NCBI GenBank assembly: GCA_028687435.1 | Contig: JAQUAF010000012.1 | Span: 1 to 64,000 of the forward strand | Length of the DNA stretch: 64,000 nucleotides | Direction of reading: 5' to 3' | Source of the DNA: Verrucomicrobiia bacterium | GTDB taxonomy: Bacteria > Verrucomicrobiota > Verrucomicrobiia > JABWAM01 | Part shown: positions 43,617-51,320 of the stretch, in pieces | How positions within the stretch are numbered: position 1 is the first letter of the stretch | Layout of the letters: every line of letters starts with the position of its first letter | The notes under the pieces: model-generated | Database searches by the model: none | Seen by the model: the letters and a program-made list of their open reading frames with translations, nothing else | Told to the model about the DNA's origin: nothing | Translations under genes and position numbers: made by a program

Positions 43617-44719
43617 TGAACTTCTCCTGGCGCAGGATTTTTTATCTGCTGGTCATGATGGCCGGTTTGCCGGCGGCGGGGATGCTGCTGGCGGGGAGAT
43701 CCCTGGCGCCTTATCTTGAGTTTCCGTCGCGCAACTGTTTTGTCGCGCACGCGGGTTTTTCGTGGCTGGTTTTCGCCCTGATTGGCGTTCTGGTTTTGGC
43801 GTGTGCGCTGCCTTTTGTCTTGCGTTATTTTGCGATGGTTTTTGGGCGGAAGGCCGGTTCTTCGGATGTTCCGGGCGTTTCAAACAGGGGGTTCCCGTGG
43901 TGGGGGTGGCTGGGCGTTGGGTTTCTGGCGCTGGCCTGGATATTGGCCTGGACGCGGTTTTCGTGGTTTGCGGCGTTGCAGCGTCACACCTTCACCCCGT
44001 TGTGGATTGCGTATGTGGTGGTGGTCAATGCGTTGACGTGGAGGAGGACGGGGCGGTGTTTGCTGACTCATTCCACCGGACGTTTTCTGGTGTTGTTTCC
44101 GTGCAGCGCCGCGTTTTGGTGGTTGTTTGAGTATTTGAACCGTTACGTTCAGAACTGGCATTACACCGCCGAACAGTTCAGCGCGGCGGAGTATTTCTGG
44201 TACGCCACGCTTCCGTTTTCCACCGTGTTGCCGGCGGTGTTGAGCACGAGGGAATGGTTGCTTTCATTTCCCGGGTGGCAGCGGGCCTTTGCCCATGCGT
44301 GGGTTGTGCGGATGCCCCGGTCCCGTCTGGCGTCCGGCGCCGTCTTTTTGTTTGCGACTCTCGGATTGATGGGGATCGGGATTTTTCCGAACGGGTTGTA
44401 TCCCTTGCTGTGGGTGTCGCCGCTGTTGCTGATGTTGAGCTGGCAGACGCTGGCCGGGGAGGAGACCCCTTTTCATGGCGTCGCGAAAGGGGATTGGAGG
44501 GAGGTGGTTGGATGCGCGGTTGCGGCCCTGATTTGCGGCTGGTTTTGGGAGATGTGGAACTATTACAGTCTGGCCAAGTGGTTTTACACGGTGCCGTATG
44601 TGAATCGTTTCCATGTCTTCGAGATGCCGCTGCTGGGATTTGCCGGTTATCTGCCCTTTGGCCTTGAATGCATGATGGCGGCGGCATGGTTGACGCGGAC
44701 GGATGAAACGACTTTATGA
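43613..44719 (+). CDS. Unknown polytopic membrane protein
   Basis: A 368-residue protein with about nine hydrophobic segments. Distinct motifs are LFPCSAAFWWLFEYLNRYVQNWHY in the middle and the C-terminal WFWEMWNYYSLAKWFYTVPYVN then FEMPLLGFAGYLPFGLECM, where the acidic and aromatic residues within helices look conserved-type and catalytic-like. Two related W-F-E-(Y/M)-x-N segments suggest an internal duplication. No function can be assigned. It is the last gene of the creD operon, 4 nt overlap with the regulator. Confidence 0.65.
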   Translation: MMNFSWRRIFYLLVMMAGLPAAGMLLAGRSLAPYLEFPSRNCFVAHAGFSWLVFALIGVLVLACALPFVLRYFAMVFGRKAGSSDVPGVSNRGFPWWGWLGVGFLALAWILAWTRFSWFAALQRHTFTPLWIAYVVVVNALTWRRTGRCLLTHSTGRFLVLFPCSAAFWWLFEYLNRYVQNWHYTAEQFSAAEYFWYATLPFSTVLPAVLSTREWLLSFPGWQRAFAHAWVVRMPRSRLASGAVFLFATLGLMGIGIFPNGLYPLLWVSPLLLMLSWQTLAGEETPFHGVAKGDWREVVGCAVAALICGWFWEMWNYYSLAKWFYTVPYVNRFHVFEMPLLGFAGYLPFGLECMMAAAWLTRTDETTL

Positions 44720-44731
44720 ATTTGAACATGG

Positions 44732-44789
44732 ATAAACAGGATGGACAGGATATGTCTTTAACCAGTGCCGGGATTGATCCTGTCCATCC
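44732..44789. terminator. Nonamer-word hairpin between convergent genes
   Basis: GGATGGACAGGAT (44739-44751) and ATCCTGTCCATCC (44777-44789) form a perfect 13-bp stem with a 25-nt loop, preceded by a further AAACAGGA unit. It lies between the end of the creD operon (+) and the iron-sulfur protein gene (-), so it can terminate both. The stem is made of the ACAGGA nonamer word seen elsewhere. Confidence 0.6.
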
Positions 44790-44847
44790 ATGTGAAATAT
44801 CTGATGAGGGACTTGGTTGGAGATGATTTTGTGGAAGCGGCAAAAGT

Positions 44848-45984
44848 TTATCGTCGCAGGCCCAGCATGGCTCTCAGAAAAATGATCCATTGCCGCCAAT
44901 TGCTTTTTTTATTGGCGTTGATTTGCTCAAGGAGTTCCTCTTCGTCCTGCGGGGGAACGGAGAGGGATGGTTTTGGTTTTAATTGTATCGCGTGGACCGG
45001 ACAACCGGGAACGCACAAGCCGCAGCCGATGCAGCGTTCCGATTGAAGAATGGCCTTGCCGGTTGGTTTTGACAAGGAGACCGCCTTGACCTGGCAACGG
45101 GAGACGCACCGGCCGCAACCTGTGCAGGCGGATGTGGAAATTTCCGCGAAAAAATTGCTGATCCAGAAATCCTGCGGATGCGGCAGGCGTTGATGCAATC
45201 GGAGCATCCCGCAACAACACCCGCAACAGGAGCAGACAAATTCCACCTGTTGTGTGTTGGCGGGCTGCAGGACGAGGCCGTCTTTTTCGTTTTGTTCGAG
45301 AATCGCCAGCGCTTCCTCGCGGGTCACTTCGCGGCCATGCTGGCGGAGGAGAATCCTGGCGGCCATGTCCCCCAGAGCCAGACAGGTTTCGGAACGGGTT
45401 GTTGTGGAGCAGGGTTCTTTTTGGCGCGCCCGTTCTTCGCGGCAAAGGCATTTGAGCGCGACCAGTGGACCGCGGGTGGAGCGGACCAGTTCCCGAATCT
45501 GGTCGTAGGAGGCGGTGGGGTGATCCACAGGCAGGCTTTTGTTGATGGGGATGGTCCGCAGTTGCGGAGGCGAAACCGACAGGAAAGATTTGCCGAAGCT
45601 GGGGGTTTTCAGATAGTCGCCGGTTTCGGCTGCAAGTTCGGGGGTGAGCCGGCCATCCTGCGCCTCGTACATGCCAACGATCATGGGCATGATGAACCAG
45701 AGATCGAGGCCGTTCTTTTTTTTCCAGCCGATGGCGCCTTTCATGAGCAGCCGGTTGAGCGATTCGGCGATTTGTTCCTCGGAAAAGGATGGGGCTGCTT
45801 TGCCGGCGATTTCCGCCAGTGGAGCGGGGCGGTAGGAGAGCAATAGGGCGATTTTTGCCTCGTCAGTGGTGAAAAGTTGTTTGAGCAGGCGTATTTCGGA
45901 GCCGAACAGAGTGGAGGCAAAACCCACCGGTTGCCGGTCAAGATGTTGTTGCAAACGCCGATAAAGCTGGTTTTCCTGGTTCAT
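44848..45984 (-). CDS. 4Fe-4S protein with N-terminal winged helix
   Basis: About 378 residues from ATG 45984. Residues 25-95 look like a winged helix (LLSYRPAPLAEIAGKA, EQIAESLNRLLMKGAI). The middle has CLCREERARQKEPC and ETCLALGDMA, then CSCCGCCCG, and the C-terminus two ferredoxin clusters, CTGCGRCVSRC and CIGCGLCVPGCP. The family is common in anaerobes and usually annotated as a 4Fe-4S binding protein of unknown electron-transfer partner. No membrane segment or signal peptide is visible. It stands alone next to repeat copy F. Confidence 0.82.
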   Translation of the reverse strand: MNQENQLYRRLQQHLDRQPVGFASTLFGSEIRLLKQLFTTDEAKIALLLSYRPAPLAEIAGKAAPSFSEEQIAESLNRLLMKGAIGWKKKNGLDLWFIMPMIVGMYEAQDGRLTPELAAETGDYLKTPSFGKSFLSVSPPQLRTIPINKSLPVDHPTASYDQIRELVRSTRGPLVALKCLCREERARQKEPCSTTTRSETCLALGDMAARILLRQHGREVTREEALAILEQNEKDGLVLQPANTQQVEFVCSCCGCCCGMLRLHQRLPHPQDFWISNFFAEISTSACTGCGRCVSRCQVKAVSLSKPTGKAILQSERCIGCGLCVPGCPVHAIQLKPKPSLSVPPQDEEELLEQINANKKSNWRQWIIFLRAMLGLRR

Positions 45985-46076
45985 AGGGACGGGCTTGAGG
46001 AAATCACCTGCCACATCCGGATTCAAGCAGGATGATGGTTGATGGTGGAAAAGTTTCCGGGAATTGGGCCGAACGA

Positions 46077-46103
46077 TCCTGTAAATTCTGGTAATCCTGT
46101 CGA
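46077..46103 (-). repeat. Three TTNACAGGA-type nonamers, minus strand
   Basis: On the minus strand the units are TCGACAGGA, TTACCAGAA and TTTACAGGA, read from 46103 to 46077. They lie directly upstream of repeat copy F. Confidence 0.75.
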
Positions 46104-46104
46104 A

Positions 46105-46372
46105 AAGTTGTCCGCCGCAGGCGGATTTAATTTAATGTTCAGGAAATTCAATGTTTGCACGGGCAAAGCGGTGCGGGAGCCCCGCCCTCCATTTGTTGGG
46201 AAATGATGGAGGGCCGGCCTCCCGGACGGCTTCGGGCGGTCGTATCCCGCCTTTGAGTGATTGTTTTTGTGTCGAGCACTTGTCTCGCCATAGCTCGCAG
46301 AGCGAAGGCGGATCGAGCATGTTTCGTCGAGCAGTTGTCCCGTCCCGCCGTGGCGGGAGCGGGATTTAATTT
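46105..46372 (+). repeat. Interspersed repeat, copy F (type II)
   Basis: A tail fragment (GTTGTCCGCCGCAGGCGG) precedes a full unit: head GGAAATTCAATGTTTGC, left arm GCGGTGCGGGAGCCCCGCCC, right arm GGAGGGCCGGCCTCCCGGAC, a GGCGG/CCGCC hairpin, CGAGCA boxes, and a strong terminal hairpin TCCCGCCGTGGCGGGA near 46343-46358. It lies between two minus-strand genes. Confidence 0.88.
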
Positions 46373-46497
46373 TTCACAGCGCCCCGCGTCTTTGCGCCTG
46401 GTCAAGGCTGGATTTTTGACAGGGGGATGAGTTGAAACATGGAGGCGGCGGCGGCCGCTGTGGTCGCCGGGGACGATTCGGTTGCGGATGGGGCTGT

Positions 46498-46731
46498 CTA
46501 GTCGCCGGTTTTGATCCGGATGATCTTTTCGGTTTTTGGCTTGATGTGGTGTTCGCCTTGGAAGAAGGCGGCCAGTTCCGGCACGGATTCGGCCGCAACC
46601 CAATCGGTGGCGCCCGGAGGGAAAACCCAGTCGGTGGGAGTGAGTTCGCCATTCTTGATCCAAAGGGCAAGGTCGGACAGGGGGGCCGGTCCCCGTTGAG
46701 CGCCCTGAATATTGGCGTACCAATCTGACAT
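46498..46731 (-). CDS. Small GYF-like (DUF4339) protein
   Basis: A 77-residue protein. MSDWYANIQGAQRGPAPLSD followed by LALWIKNGELTPTDWVFPPG and TDWVAAESVPEL matches the GYF_2/DUF4339 domain, which binds peptide partners and usually starts larger membrane proteins. Here the domain is almost the whole protein; only a basic tail (KPKTEKIIRIKTGD) follows. It is flanked on both sides by interspersed repeats F and G, so it may be a fragment of a larger gene or a transferred cassette. Confidence 0.75.
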   Translation of the reverse strand: MSDWYANIQGAQRGPAPLSDLALWIKNGELTPTDWVFPPGATDWVAAESVPELAAFFQGEHHIKPKTEKIIRIKTGD

Positions 46732-46807
46732 GGCAACAGGCTTCCCGGAGGGGAGGGGAAAGTCAATCCGAAAGATGGCTTATCCTCGCGACGGTATGTG
46801 GAACAGG

Positions 46808-46975
46808 CGTAAGGAATTTCAATGTTTGGTGGAAAAGGCGGTGCAGGAGCCCCGCCCTCCATTTGTCGCGAAATGAATGGAGGGCGGGGCTCCTGCACCG
46901 CCTTGCTGGTTTTCTGCGTCGTGCGTCGAGCATCGAGCGTCAAGCTGGCCGGGTCTTGGGCCCGGCTTAATTTAA
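46808..46975 (+). repeat. Interspersed repeat, copy G (type I hairpin)
   Basis: Arms 46835-46863 and 46876-46904 pair perfectly over 29 bp with a 12-nt loop. At the position where copy E has G/C, this copy has A/T in both arms, a compensatory change. TCGAGCATCGAGCGTCAAG and the terminal hairpin 46949-46955/46959-46965 with GGCTTAATTTAA follow. Confidence 0.92.
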
Positions 46976-47055
46976 ACATGAATATTTTTGACTTTTGATA
47001 ATTCTCGATTAGTTTCTGGCATGGAAAACGTTTGCCGCGATTAAAAAGGAGCATT

Positions 47056-49290
47056 ATGAAGATGATCAAATTGTCAGGGGCAATGATTTTTTTTGGTTTA
47101 TTTTGCATATCAAGACTGGCAGGCGCCGAGACAAAGGCCAATTTGATCGCAAATGGCGGATTTGAATCAGGATTTGAAGGTTGGGGAAAAGTCAATATGG
47201 GCTTGCCGGAGCACAAGTTTAATATTGGTTTTGACGACAAGGTTTTTCATTCGGGGAAAAAATCCCTGTTTATGGAGTATCTGGGGGGGCCTTCCAGCGG
47301 ATATGTCTGGCTGGATCAGAAGGTTTCCATCAAAAAGGGGCATTCCTACAAGCTTTCGTTATATACAAAGTTGGAGAATGTGCGATCGGTTCAGGAGATT
47401 CATGTCAAATGGGCGGGCGTTGCGCGGTATATCGCCTATCCGATTGCGTCGGGAACCTGTGACTGGCGGAAATTCGAGTATTATTTTCAGGCAACGGCGG
47501 ATGCCGTCACTGTTTCCCTGGTGTTTATGGGCAGGGGGAAGATTTGGTTTGATGATCTGGAATTGTCCGAGTCGCCTCTTCCCAAGGGATCGGAGGTTAT
47601 TGTGCGGGATGGCATTGTTTTCCAATACATGCCGCGGAGCAAGGCGGACGATCCGCTGACTGCGACAACGGAGGAGGAGAAAAAACGCGGTTATCTTGTT
47701 TATAGCCGGCAGAATCCATGGAACACCCATTACACCAGCATTCCCGGACGGGAGGAGATGACCGCTGAACTGAGGATTGCCGCGACGCCGGGCGAGTATG
47801 AGCCCGCTTGGTTTTCAGTTTATGCGCTGGATGGATTGAGAGGGGTGAAGGTTTCGCTGGCGGGTGATTTGAAGAATGAAAAGGGGGCGATGATCAGCAG
47901 GGATCTGGTGGATGTGAGGACGGTGAAATGCTGGCCGCAACGGACCGATTGGGCGGCGGCGTCCTATTTTGTCATCCCGGAATTGCTGGAGAAGTTTAAA
48001 ACGGTGGATGTTCCGAAGGAGAGCACCCGCAGTTTCTGGCTCACAGTGAAGGTTCCCAGGGGAACCAAGCCGGGGGACTATCTTGCGAACATCCTGATTG
48101 AGCCGGCGCCGGGCAGGCAATTTACCCTGCCGCTGAAATTGAAGGTGCTGCCTTTTGAGTTGAGGGAACCGAAGGACAGGTTTTGGGTCATGTGGACCAG
48201 CGACAATGGCTATGATCGGATGAGCCGCGCGGATTTGCGCCGGGAACTGGAGGACATGAAGGAGCACGGCATCAACAGCGTGCTTTTTTACGCGCCAGGG
48301 TTGAAGGATGCAAAGTTTGTGAAGACGGAGAGCGGAATGACTTTTTCATCCGCCAAACTGGCGGAAATCCAGGAACTGCGCAAGGAACTGCGGCTGGATG
48401 GTCCCTTGCATTTGTATTGGGGACCGGGGCTTGAGGAGGGCGTGATGAAGGCGGTTGGGAAGGCGGGCGCCAAGATCAATTGGGATGACAGGGAGATTTT
48501 TGAAACCGTCAAGGATGGATTCAAGGCGGTGGATCGTTTTGTGAAAAAAACCGGCGGAAAGGATTATGGAGAGTGGTATTATCTGGGTTGGGATGAACCC
48601 CAGATCTATGAGGGAGGACCGAAGCAGGCGGTGTTTGAACACCGCGTGGCCAAGGCGGCGGGAATCAAGGACCTGGTGACCACGTGCGAGGGGGAGGTTG
48701 CCAGCCAATTGCTGCCTCTTGTTGCCGGCATGTGTTGGGCGGGCGGTCCCGATTCAATGGAAGCCAACCGATCCCGCCAAAAGGCCGGTCCGGAGTATTG
48801 GTGGTATGGAAGCGGGGTTTATACGGGACAGGAGGGCGGATTGATGCCCAACCGGTATTATTGCGGGATGCTTTTTTACAAGTCGGGCGCGATCGGGGAG
48901 GTGGGGTTCATTTATACCCGGACGGAGGCGACCGGCGATCCTTTTGATGATTTCGACGGGAACAAACATCCGGAACCCAAGGATGCGTTTATTGTTTATC
49001 CGTCTCCGGACGGCAATATTCCCACGTTGCAATGGGAGGGGATCCGCGAGGGGATCGACGATTACAAGTATCTTTATACCCTTGAGGAATTGATCGCGGC
49101 AGGCAAAAAGGAACCGTCCAAAAAGATTTTGGCCGAAAAGGTGGAGGCGAAATTCAAGGCGCTTGTTGATTCCTGCCGCTGGGGGGCGGGCAACATCAAT
49201 GCGGACAGCCCGTTTTCCACGATTGTGGACAACGCCAAGGCAATGGAGATTCGCCGGCAGATCGTGGACATGATCATGGAGTTGCAGTGA
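47056..49290 (+). CDS. Exported DUF4091 protein with N-terminal carbohydrate-binding-like module (second)
   Basis: About 744 residues; ATG 47056 follows an AAGGAG ribosome-binding site. A signal peptide (LSGAMIFFGLFCISRLAGAE) is followed by a carbohydrate-binding-like beta domain (30-180: NLIANGGFESGFEGW, FHSGKKSLFMEYL, DLELSESPLP). The middle and C-terminus match the first DUF4091 protein: PRGTKPGDYLANILIEP, YLGWDEPQIYEGG and the DUF4091 signature LQWEGIREGIDDYKYLYTLEEL. The paralogue at 24.4 kb lacks the binding module. It probably acts on an extracellular glycan; the linkage is unknown. It is a single gene preceded by repeat copy G. Confidence 0.82.
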   Translation: MKMIKLSGAMIFFGLFCISRLAGAETKANLIANGGFESGFEGWGKVNMGLPEHKFNIGFDDKVFHSGKKSLFMEYLGGPSSGYVWLDQKVSIKKGHSYKLSLYTKLENVRSVQEIHVKWAGVARYIAYPIASGTCDWRKFEYYFQATADAVTVSLVFMGRGKIWFDDLELSESPLPKGSEVIVRDGIVFQYMPRSKADDPLTATTEEEKKRGYLVYSRQNPWNTHYTSIPGREEMTAELRIAATPGEYEPAWFSVYALDGLRGVKVSLAGDLKNEKGAMISRDLVDVRTVKCWPQRTDWAAASYFVIPELLEKFKTVDVPKESTRSFWLTVKVPRGTKPGDYLANILIEPAPGRQFTLPLKLKVLPFELREPKDRFWVMWTSDNGYDRMSRADLRRELEDMKEHGINSVLFYAPGLKDAKFVKTESGMTFSSAKLAEIQELRKELRLDGPLHLYWGPGLEEGVMKAVGKAGAKINWDDREIFETVKDGFKAVDRFVKKTGGKDYGEWYYLGWDEPQIYEGGPKQAVFEHRVAKAAGIKDLVTTCEGEVASQLLPLVAGMCWAGGPDSMEANRSRQKAGPEYWWYGSGVYTGQEGGLMPNRYYCGMLFYKSGAIGEVGFIYTRTEATGDPFDDFDGNKHPEPKDAFIVYPSPDGNIPTLQWEGIREGIDDYKYLYTLEELIAAGKKEPSKKILAEKVEAKFKALVDSCRWGAGNINADSPFSTIVDNAKAMEIRRQIVDMIMELQ

Positions 49291-49517
49291 TTTTTTTCCG
49301 CCGAATGGGGATGAAGTATTGCTGTCCGGCTTCATATGCAGATGCTGAAAAAAAGCGAAAACCAATAATGTGTGCAGGGACTTCAGGCGGAGGCGGGTTG
49401 GATTGGGGGAAAGGAGTGTGTCATGGGCGGGATGAACTGGCGTTGGCAAGGGACGTGGGGTGAAATCGTTGGAAAGGGGGGTTGATTGATGGCGGGGTTC
49501 GTGCATATACTGGGGGC
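49291..49517 (+). other. Intergenic stretch, nothing recognised
   Basis: Between the second DUF4091 gene and the small gene at 49518. It has A-rich and G-rich runs but no clear promoter, hairpin or repeat copy. Confidence 0.35.
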
Positions 49518-49793
49518 GTGATCAATCCCAAGGACACGCCAGATCCTTTTTCCAGCCATACCGCCATGAAGGGCCGGGGGCAGGAGGAGTTGTTCAAGAG
49601 TTCCGCTCTTTACCGGGAGTTTTTGGCGGAGAGGGAGGAGATTTTGAAGCACAAGTGGATCGAGAGCCAGAAGGCGGGGCACGACATCGGGTTTGAGAAG
49701 GCGCTGCTGGATTGGATTGTGAAATATCGGGCGGGATGGCGGCGGAAGCGGCGGCTTCATCAGGAACCCGAGGGTGATGCCGGGAAAAATTGA
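49518..49793 (+). CDS. Small unknown protein upstream of pyrR
   Basis: About 91 residues from GTG 49518 (ATG 49566 is possible). The centre reads FREEFL-like: LYREFLAEREEILKHKWIESQKAGHDIGFEKALLDWI, a helical, charged stretch with a W-I-E-S-Q-K-A-G-x-D-I-G pattern that also appears in other bacterial small proteins, by recollection. The tail is basic. No function is known. It ends 34 nt before pyrR on the same strand and may be cotranscribed with it. Confidence 0.6.
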   Translation: MINPKDTPDPFSSHTAMKGRGQEELFKSSALYREFLAEREEILKHKWIESQKAGHDIGFEKALLDWIVKYRAGWRRKRRLHQEPEGDAGKN

Positions 49794-49827
49794 TTTTGAC
49801 CCATAATCATTTGAACCGTCGCGATTG

Positions 49828-50367
49828 ATGACAGTGATTTTACATACGGAGGCCATGCATCGGGCGTTGGTGCGGATGGCGCACGAGATTCTGGAACAGA
49901 ACGAGGCTTTGTCGAAGCTGGTTTTGGTGGGGTTGCAGACGCGCGGGGTTTACCTGGCGAAGCGGCTGGCGGGGATCATCCAGCAGAGCAGCGGGCAGGA
50001 GATCATAACCGGGACGCTGGACATTTCGCTGTACCGCGACGATCTGCATTTGCGCCGGAGTCCGCCGAACGTGAAGGCGACCCAGATGCCGCTGACGATC
50101 GACGGGAAGACGGTGGTGCTGGTGGACGACGTGTTTTTCACGGGGCGTTCGGCTCGGGCGGCGATGGATGCGTTGAACGATTTTGGACGTCCGCAGAGGA
50201 TTCAACTGGCGGTGCTGGTTGATCGCGGGCACCGGGAACTGCCGATCCGTCCGGATTACGTGGGAAAGAACGAGGTGACGGACCGGGGCGAAAAGATCCG
50301 CGTGAAGATGAAGGAGGAAGACGGTGTGGACGAGGTGGCGGTGGTCAAAGGGGGGGGTGAAAGATGA
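49828..50367 (+). CDS. pyrR: Bifunctional pyr operon regulator/uracil phosphoribosyltransferase
   Basis: A 179-residue type I phosphoribosyltransferase-fold protein. The PRPP loop is VVLVDDVFFTGRSARAAMDAL, with LVGLQTRGVYLAKRL, ISLYRDDLHLR and LAVLVDRGHRELPI typical of PyrR. In Gram-positives PyrR binds pyr mRNA attenuators; the upstream gap here is too short to hold a classical one. It overlaps pyrB by 4 nt (ATGA), so the two are translationally coupled. ATG 49828 is preferred to TTG 49825. Confidence 0.93.
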   Translation: MTVILHTEAMHRALVRMAHEILEQNEALSKLVLVGLQTRGVYLAKRLAGIIQQSSGQEIITGTLDISLYRDDLHLRRSPPNVKATQMPLTIDGKTVVLVDDVFFTGRSARAAMDALNDFGRPQRIQLAVLVDRGHRELPIRPDYVGKNEVTDRGEKIRVKMKEEDGVDEVAVVKGGGER

Positions 50368-51320
50368 AGTGGACACGGAAACATTTGCTGACGATCGAGG
50401 AGTTGAGCGCCGAGGAGATCACGATGGTGCTGGACACGGCGGCATCCTTCAAGGAGGTGTCCACGAGGACGGTGAAGAAGGCGCCGGCGTTGCGCGGCAA
50501 GACGGTGGTGAGCCTGTTCATGGAGCCGAGCACGAGGACGCGGGTGTCGTTTGAACTGGCGGCGAAGCGGCTTTCGGCCGACACGCTGAGCATCACGGCG
50601 CAGGCGTCGAGCATCACCAAAGGGGAAACCCTGAAGGACACGGCGCGGAACATCGAGGCGATGAACACGGATTTTGTGATCCTGCGCCATTCGACGGCGG
50701 GTGCGCCGAAGTTCCTGGCCGAGCGGTTGAACGCGAGCATTTTGAATGCGGGGGACGGGGCGCACGAGCATCCGACGCAGGCGTTGCTGGATGTGTTTAC
50801 GATTCGCGAGAAGCTGGGGCGCGTGGCGGGGTTGAATGTGACGATTCTGGGGGACATTTTGTTCAGCCGGGTGGCGCGGTCGAATATCTGGGCGTTGACG
50901 AAACTGGGCGCGAATGTGACGTTGTGCGGTCCCACGACGCTGGTGCCGCGGGTTTTCGAGCAGATGGGGGTGAAGGTTTGCTATAATCTGGACGAGGCGC
51001 TGAAGGATGCGGATGTGATCAATCTGCTGCGGATCCAGCATGAGAGGCAGCGCAAGAGCCTGTTTCCGAGCATCCGGGAGTATGCGTCGTTGTTCGGTTT
51101 GAACCAGGAACGGTTCAAGTTGACCAAACCGGAGGTGGTGATCATGCATCCCGGCCCCATCAATCGCGGGGTGGAGATTGCCAGCGAGATCGCCGATTGC
51201 CCGCGCAGCGTGATTTTGGAGCAGGTGACCAATGGCCTGGCGGTGCGCATGGCGGCGTTGTTTTTGTTGAACGGGGTGCAGGGAGGCGGGGCGGTTCCCG
51301 CAGTGGAGGCGGCGGCATGA
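50364..51320 (+). CDS. pyrB: Aspartate carbamoyltransferase catalytic subunit
   Basis: A 318-residue catalytic chain that condenses aspartate with carbamoyl phosphate in pyrimidine synthesis. The carbamoyl-phosphate loop is EPSTRTRVSFELA, followed by ILRHSTAGAP, HEHPTQALLDVFTI and, near the C-terminus, MHPGPINRGVEI. No regulatory chain (PyrI) is present, so a PyrR-regulated, PyrI-free enzyme is expected. Its start and end both overlap neighbours by 4 nt. Confidence 0.94.
   Translation: MKWTRKHLLTIEELSAEEITMVLDTAASFKEVSTRTVKKAPALRGKTVVSLFMEPSTRTRVSFELAAKRLSADTLSITAQASSITKGETLKDTARNIEAMNTDFVILRHSTAGAPKFLAERLNASILNAGDGAHEHPTQALLDVFTIREKLGRVAGLNVTILGDILFSRVARSNIWALTKLGANVTLCGPTTLVPRVFEQMGVKVCYNLDEALKDADVINLLRIQHERQRKSLFPSIREYASLFGLNQERFKLTKPEVVIMHPGPINRGVEIASEIADCPRSVILEQVTNGLAVRMAALFLLNGVQGGGAVPAVEAAA

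Noticed and set aside
49794..49827. PyrR-binding attenuator upstream of pyrR
   Set aside because: The gap is only 34 nt and shows no anti-antiterminator hairpin.
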